Position numbers and translations under genes: made by a program. This document shows positions 62,141 through 64,000 of a stretch of 64,000 nucleotides of DNA, piece after piece. How positions within the stretch are numbered: the first letter of the stretch is position 1; each line of letters begins with the position of its first letter. The notes under the pieces were generated by a model. It did not search any database. It saw only the letters and a list, made by a program, of their open reading frames with translations, and was not told the DNA's origin. The stretch is from WHSW01 sp963781265 (lineage in GTDB: Bacteria > Actinomycetota > Thermoleophilia > Solirubrobacterales > 70-9): assembly GCA_963781265.1 (NCBI GenBank), contig CAWAFH010000012.1:124001-188000 (forward strand). Reading direction: 5' to 3'.

Positions 62141-63785
62141 GGCCGCGCCGATCGTCCGCATGGGCGCCTTCTCGTACTCCTACCCGGACGCGGCCGCGCC
62201 GGCGCTGCGCTCGCTCGAGCTCGAGGTCGAGCCGGGCGAGTTCGTCGTCCTCGCGGGGCGCTCCGGCTCGGGCAAGTCGAGCCTGCTGCGCGCCTGCTGC
62301 GGCCTCGTCCCCCACTACCACGGGGGCGAGGCGTCCGGGGTCCTCCAGGTGTGCGGCCTCGATGTCCGCGAGCACGGCCCGGCCGAGCTCGGCGGCCTCG
62401 TCGGCCTGGTCGGCCAGGACCCGGAGACCCAGGTCGTCTCGGCGACCGTCCGCGGCGAGCTGGAGCTGCCGCTCGAGCTGCGCGGCGAGCCCGACGCGTC
62501 GCGCGCCCGCGCGATCGAGGAGGTGACCCTGGCGCTCGCGGTCGACCATCTGCTCGAGCGCCCGACCGACACCCTCTCCGGCGGCGAGCTGCAGCGGGTG
62601 GCGCTCGCGGCCGCGCTCGTCCTGCGCCCGCGCCTCATCCTGCTCGACGAGCCGACCTCGCAGCTCGACCCGGTCGCGGGCGACGAGCTCATCGGTCTGC
62701 TGCGACGGCTCAACGAGGAGTGGGGGATGACCGTATTGCTCGCCGAGCACCGGCTCGAGCGCTGCCTCTCGGCGGCCGACCGGGTGGTCGCGGTCGAGTC
62801 CGGCGCGATCGCGTTCGACGGGGACCCGCGCGGCTATTGCGAGTGGGCGCTCGTCGCCGACCCGAAGCTGGCGCCCCCGGCGGCGCGCCTGTTCTCGCTC
62901 GCGGGGCTGGCGCCGGCGCCGGTGTCGGTGAAGGAGGCGCGGCGCAGGCTGGAGGACTCGCCGCTCGCCGCTCGGCGCTCGCCCCCGGCGCCGCAGCCCC
63001 GGCCGGCGCGCCGCGCCGCTGGCGGCGGGGCGCTCGACGTGCGCAGGCTCTGGGTGGAGCTCGACTCAGGCACCGGCCCCCGCGAGGTCCTGCGGGGCAT
63101 CGACCTCGCCGTCGGGCCGGGGGAGGTGGTCGCGCTCATGGGCCGAAACGGCGCCGGCAAGAGCACCCTGCTGCGCTGCGCAGCCGGTCTCGTGGAGCCC
63201 GCATCCGGCGTCGCCGCGACGCCGCGCGGCTGCGCCCTGCTGCCGCAGAGCCCGACCGACCTGCTGGTTCGCGAGCGGGTCGGCGACGAGCTCCCGGGCG
63301 AGGCCGGGCGCCGGGCGCTGGCCGCGGCCGGGCTCGAGTTCGCCGCCGACAGCGACCCGCGCGACCTCTCCGGCGGCGAGCGCGAGCGGCTCGCCCTGGC
63401 GCTGGTGATGGCGGGCCGCGAGGGCGGCGGGGTGCCCGGCCTGATCTGCCTCGACGAGCCGACCCGGGGCATGGACAACGCCCGCAAGCTCGACCTGTGC
63501 GAGTGGCTGGGCGAGCTCGCCGGGGCCGGCGCGGGGGTGCTGGTCGCGACCCACGACGTCGAGTTCGCGGCCCGCCTCGCGACGCGCGTCGTCCTGCTGG
63601 GCCCGGGCGAGCTGATCGCCGACGGGCCGACCGACGAGATCCTGTCCGGCGGCTGGTACTTCGCGACCGAGGTCTCGCGGATCCTCGGCGTGCCCGGCGC
63701 GGTCACCCCCGAGCAGGGGGCCGCGCGGCTCGCCCCGGCCGACGGCGTGCCCGGGCAGCCGAGCGCCACCGGGGGCGCGCGATGA
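62133..63785 (+). CDS. Fused EcfA1-EcfA2 ABC ATPase
   Basis: A 550-residue tandem ATPase from GTG, overlapping the EcfT end. Domain 1 has GRSGSGKSSLL (Walker A), the Q loop LVGQDPETQVV, TLSGGELQRVALA and ILLDEPTSQLD. Domain 2 (from about 300) has GRNGAGKSTLL, LLPQSPTDLLV, LSGGERERLALAL and ICLDEPTRGMD. All active-site motifs are present in both halves. It is a two-in-one energy-coupling factor ATPase that drives the cobalamin importer. The stop overlaps the EcfS start (ATGA). Confidence 0.92.
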   Translation: MAEAAPIVRMGAFSYSYPDAAAPALRSLELEVEPGEFVVLAGRSGSGKSSLLRACCGLVPHYHGGEASGVLQVCGLDVREHGPAELGGLVGLVGQDPETQVVSATVRGELELPLELRGEPDASRARAIEEVTLALAVDHLLERPTDTLSGGELQRVALAAALVLRPRLILLDEPTSQLDPVAGDELIGLLRRLNEEWGMTVLLAEHRLERCLSAADRVVAVESGAIAFDGDPRGYCEWALVADPKLAPPAARLFSLAGLAPAPVSVKEARRRLEDSPLAARRSPPAPQPRPARRAAGGGALDVRRLWVELDSGTGPREVLRGIDLAVGPGEVVALMGRNGAGKSTLLRCAAGLVEPASGVAATPRGCALLPQSPTDLLVRERVGDELPGEAGRRALAAAGLEFAADSDPRDLSGGERERLALALVMAGREGGGVPGLICLDEPTRGMDNARKLDLCEWLGELAGAGAGVLVATHDVEFAARLATRVVLLGPGELIADGPTDEILSGGWYFATEVSRILGVPGAVTPEQGAARLAPADGVPGQPSATGGAR

Positions 63786-64000
63786 GCTGGCAGGCGGCGG
63801 TCTTCGCCGGGCTTGGCCTGATCGTCGTCGCCGGCTTCTGGTGGTATGAGCGCTCGCGCCCGAGCGCCCGCCTGGTCGCCCTGGTCGCCGCGCTCGCCGC
63901 GCTCGCGATCGCCGGCCGGCTCGTGCTCGCGCCGATCCCGAACGTGGTGGCGACCACGGACGTCGTCCTGATCACGGGCTACGCGCTCGGCGCCGGGCCC
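63782..64000 (+). CDS. ECF transporter S component, 3' end outside window
   Basis: The first 73 residues are visible. MSWQAAVFAGLGLIVVAGFW is TM1. Then RLVALVAALAALAIAGRLVLAPIPNVVAT, in its two natural halves, is the typical S-component start (ALAxxAxxRxxxAPIPN), followed by DVVLITGYALGAGP. It should be the substrate-binding subunit of the cobalamin/corrinoid ECF importer, judged from the riboswitch and neighbours. It is cut by the window end. Confidence 0.85.
   Translation, partial: MSWQAAVFAGLGLIVVAGFWWYERSRPSARLVALVAALAALAIAGRLVLAPIPNVVATTDVVLITGYALGAGP

Overview
This is a high-GC actinobacterial chromosome segment. The best fit is Thermoleophilia, order Solirubrobacterales or close. The reasons are several short SnoaL/NTF2-like proteins that begin MSQENVE or similar, a secreted protein with a thrombospondin-3/Ig-like tail (PPETTI motif), a single-pass protein with a YANVTATLALF segment, two lineage-style sulfatases, and very GC-rich third codon positions. 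The assignment is inference; there is no rRNA in the window.

Layout. 1-29,850 is dense chromosomal backbone: membrane proteins, alpha/beta hydrolases (two of haloalkane dehalogenase/epoxide hydrolase type), a TetR gene with a candidate operator, two paralogous sulfatases, an MMPL transporter next to an LmeA-like (DUF2993) protein, a GH31 glycosidase, an FMO/esterase/thioesterase cluster, a GGDEF-HD-GYP protein, an acyl-CoA synthetase, tRNA-Leu(CAG), and a five-gene ABC exporter plus two-component operon. At 29,859 is tRNA-Glu(CTC), with a tyrosine integrase directly beside it. It opens an accessory region (about 29.9-42.6 kb) of lower coding density with remnants (excisionase fragment, frameshifted wHTH gene), SnoaL-like genes, small secreted proteins, a VapBC-type toxin-antitoxin pair, strong hairpins, and a recurring short intergenic repeat that I see only here.

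42.6-55.0 kb is the most unusual part, a conflict-system-like island. It holds a nucleotide-processing-like/DUF4071 protein with a cPLA2-like patatin, a TIR-transmembrane-WD40 protein, a Vps62-like protein coupled to an M19 dipeptidase, a TIR-multi-TM protein coupled to a SLATT (DUF4231) protein, and a signal-less GH25-M15 cell-wall hydrolase. I infer TIR-type sensing or signalling linked to membrane or lipid effectors; nothing in the sequence proves defence activity.

55.0-64.0 kb returns to backbone: a double-STAS protein, an R2-like di-iron protein with its TetR regulator, an HSL-type esterase, a cyclic-nucleotide-binding protein, and a cobalamin riboswitch heading an ECF transporter operon (two DUF4430 secreted proteins, EcfT with a frameshift, a fused EcfAA ATPase, and EcfS cut by the window end).

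A window-wide trait is translational coupling through NTGA overlaps. Downstream starts are ATG, GTG, TTG and probably CTG, which settles several start sites that an ATG/GTG-only reading would miss.
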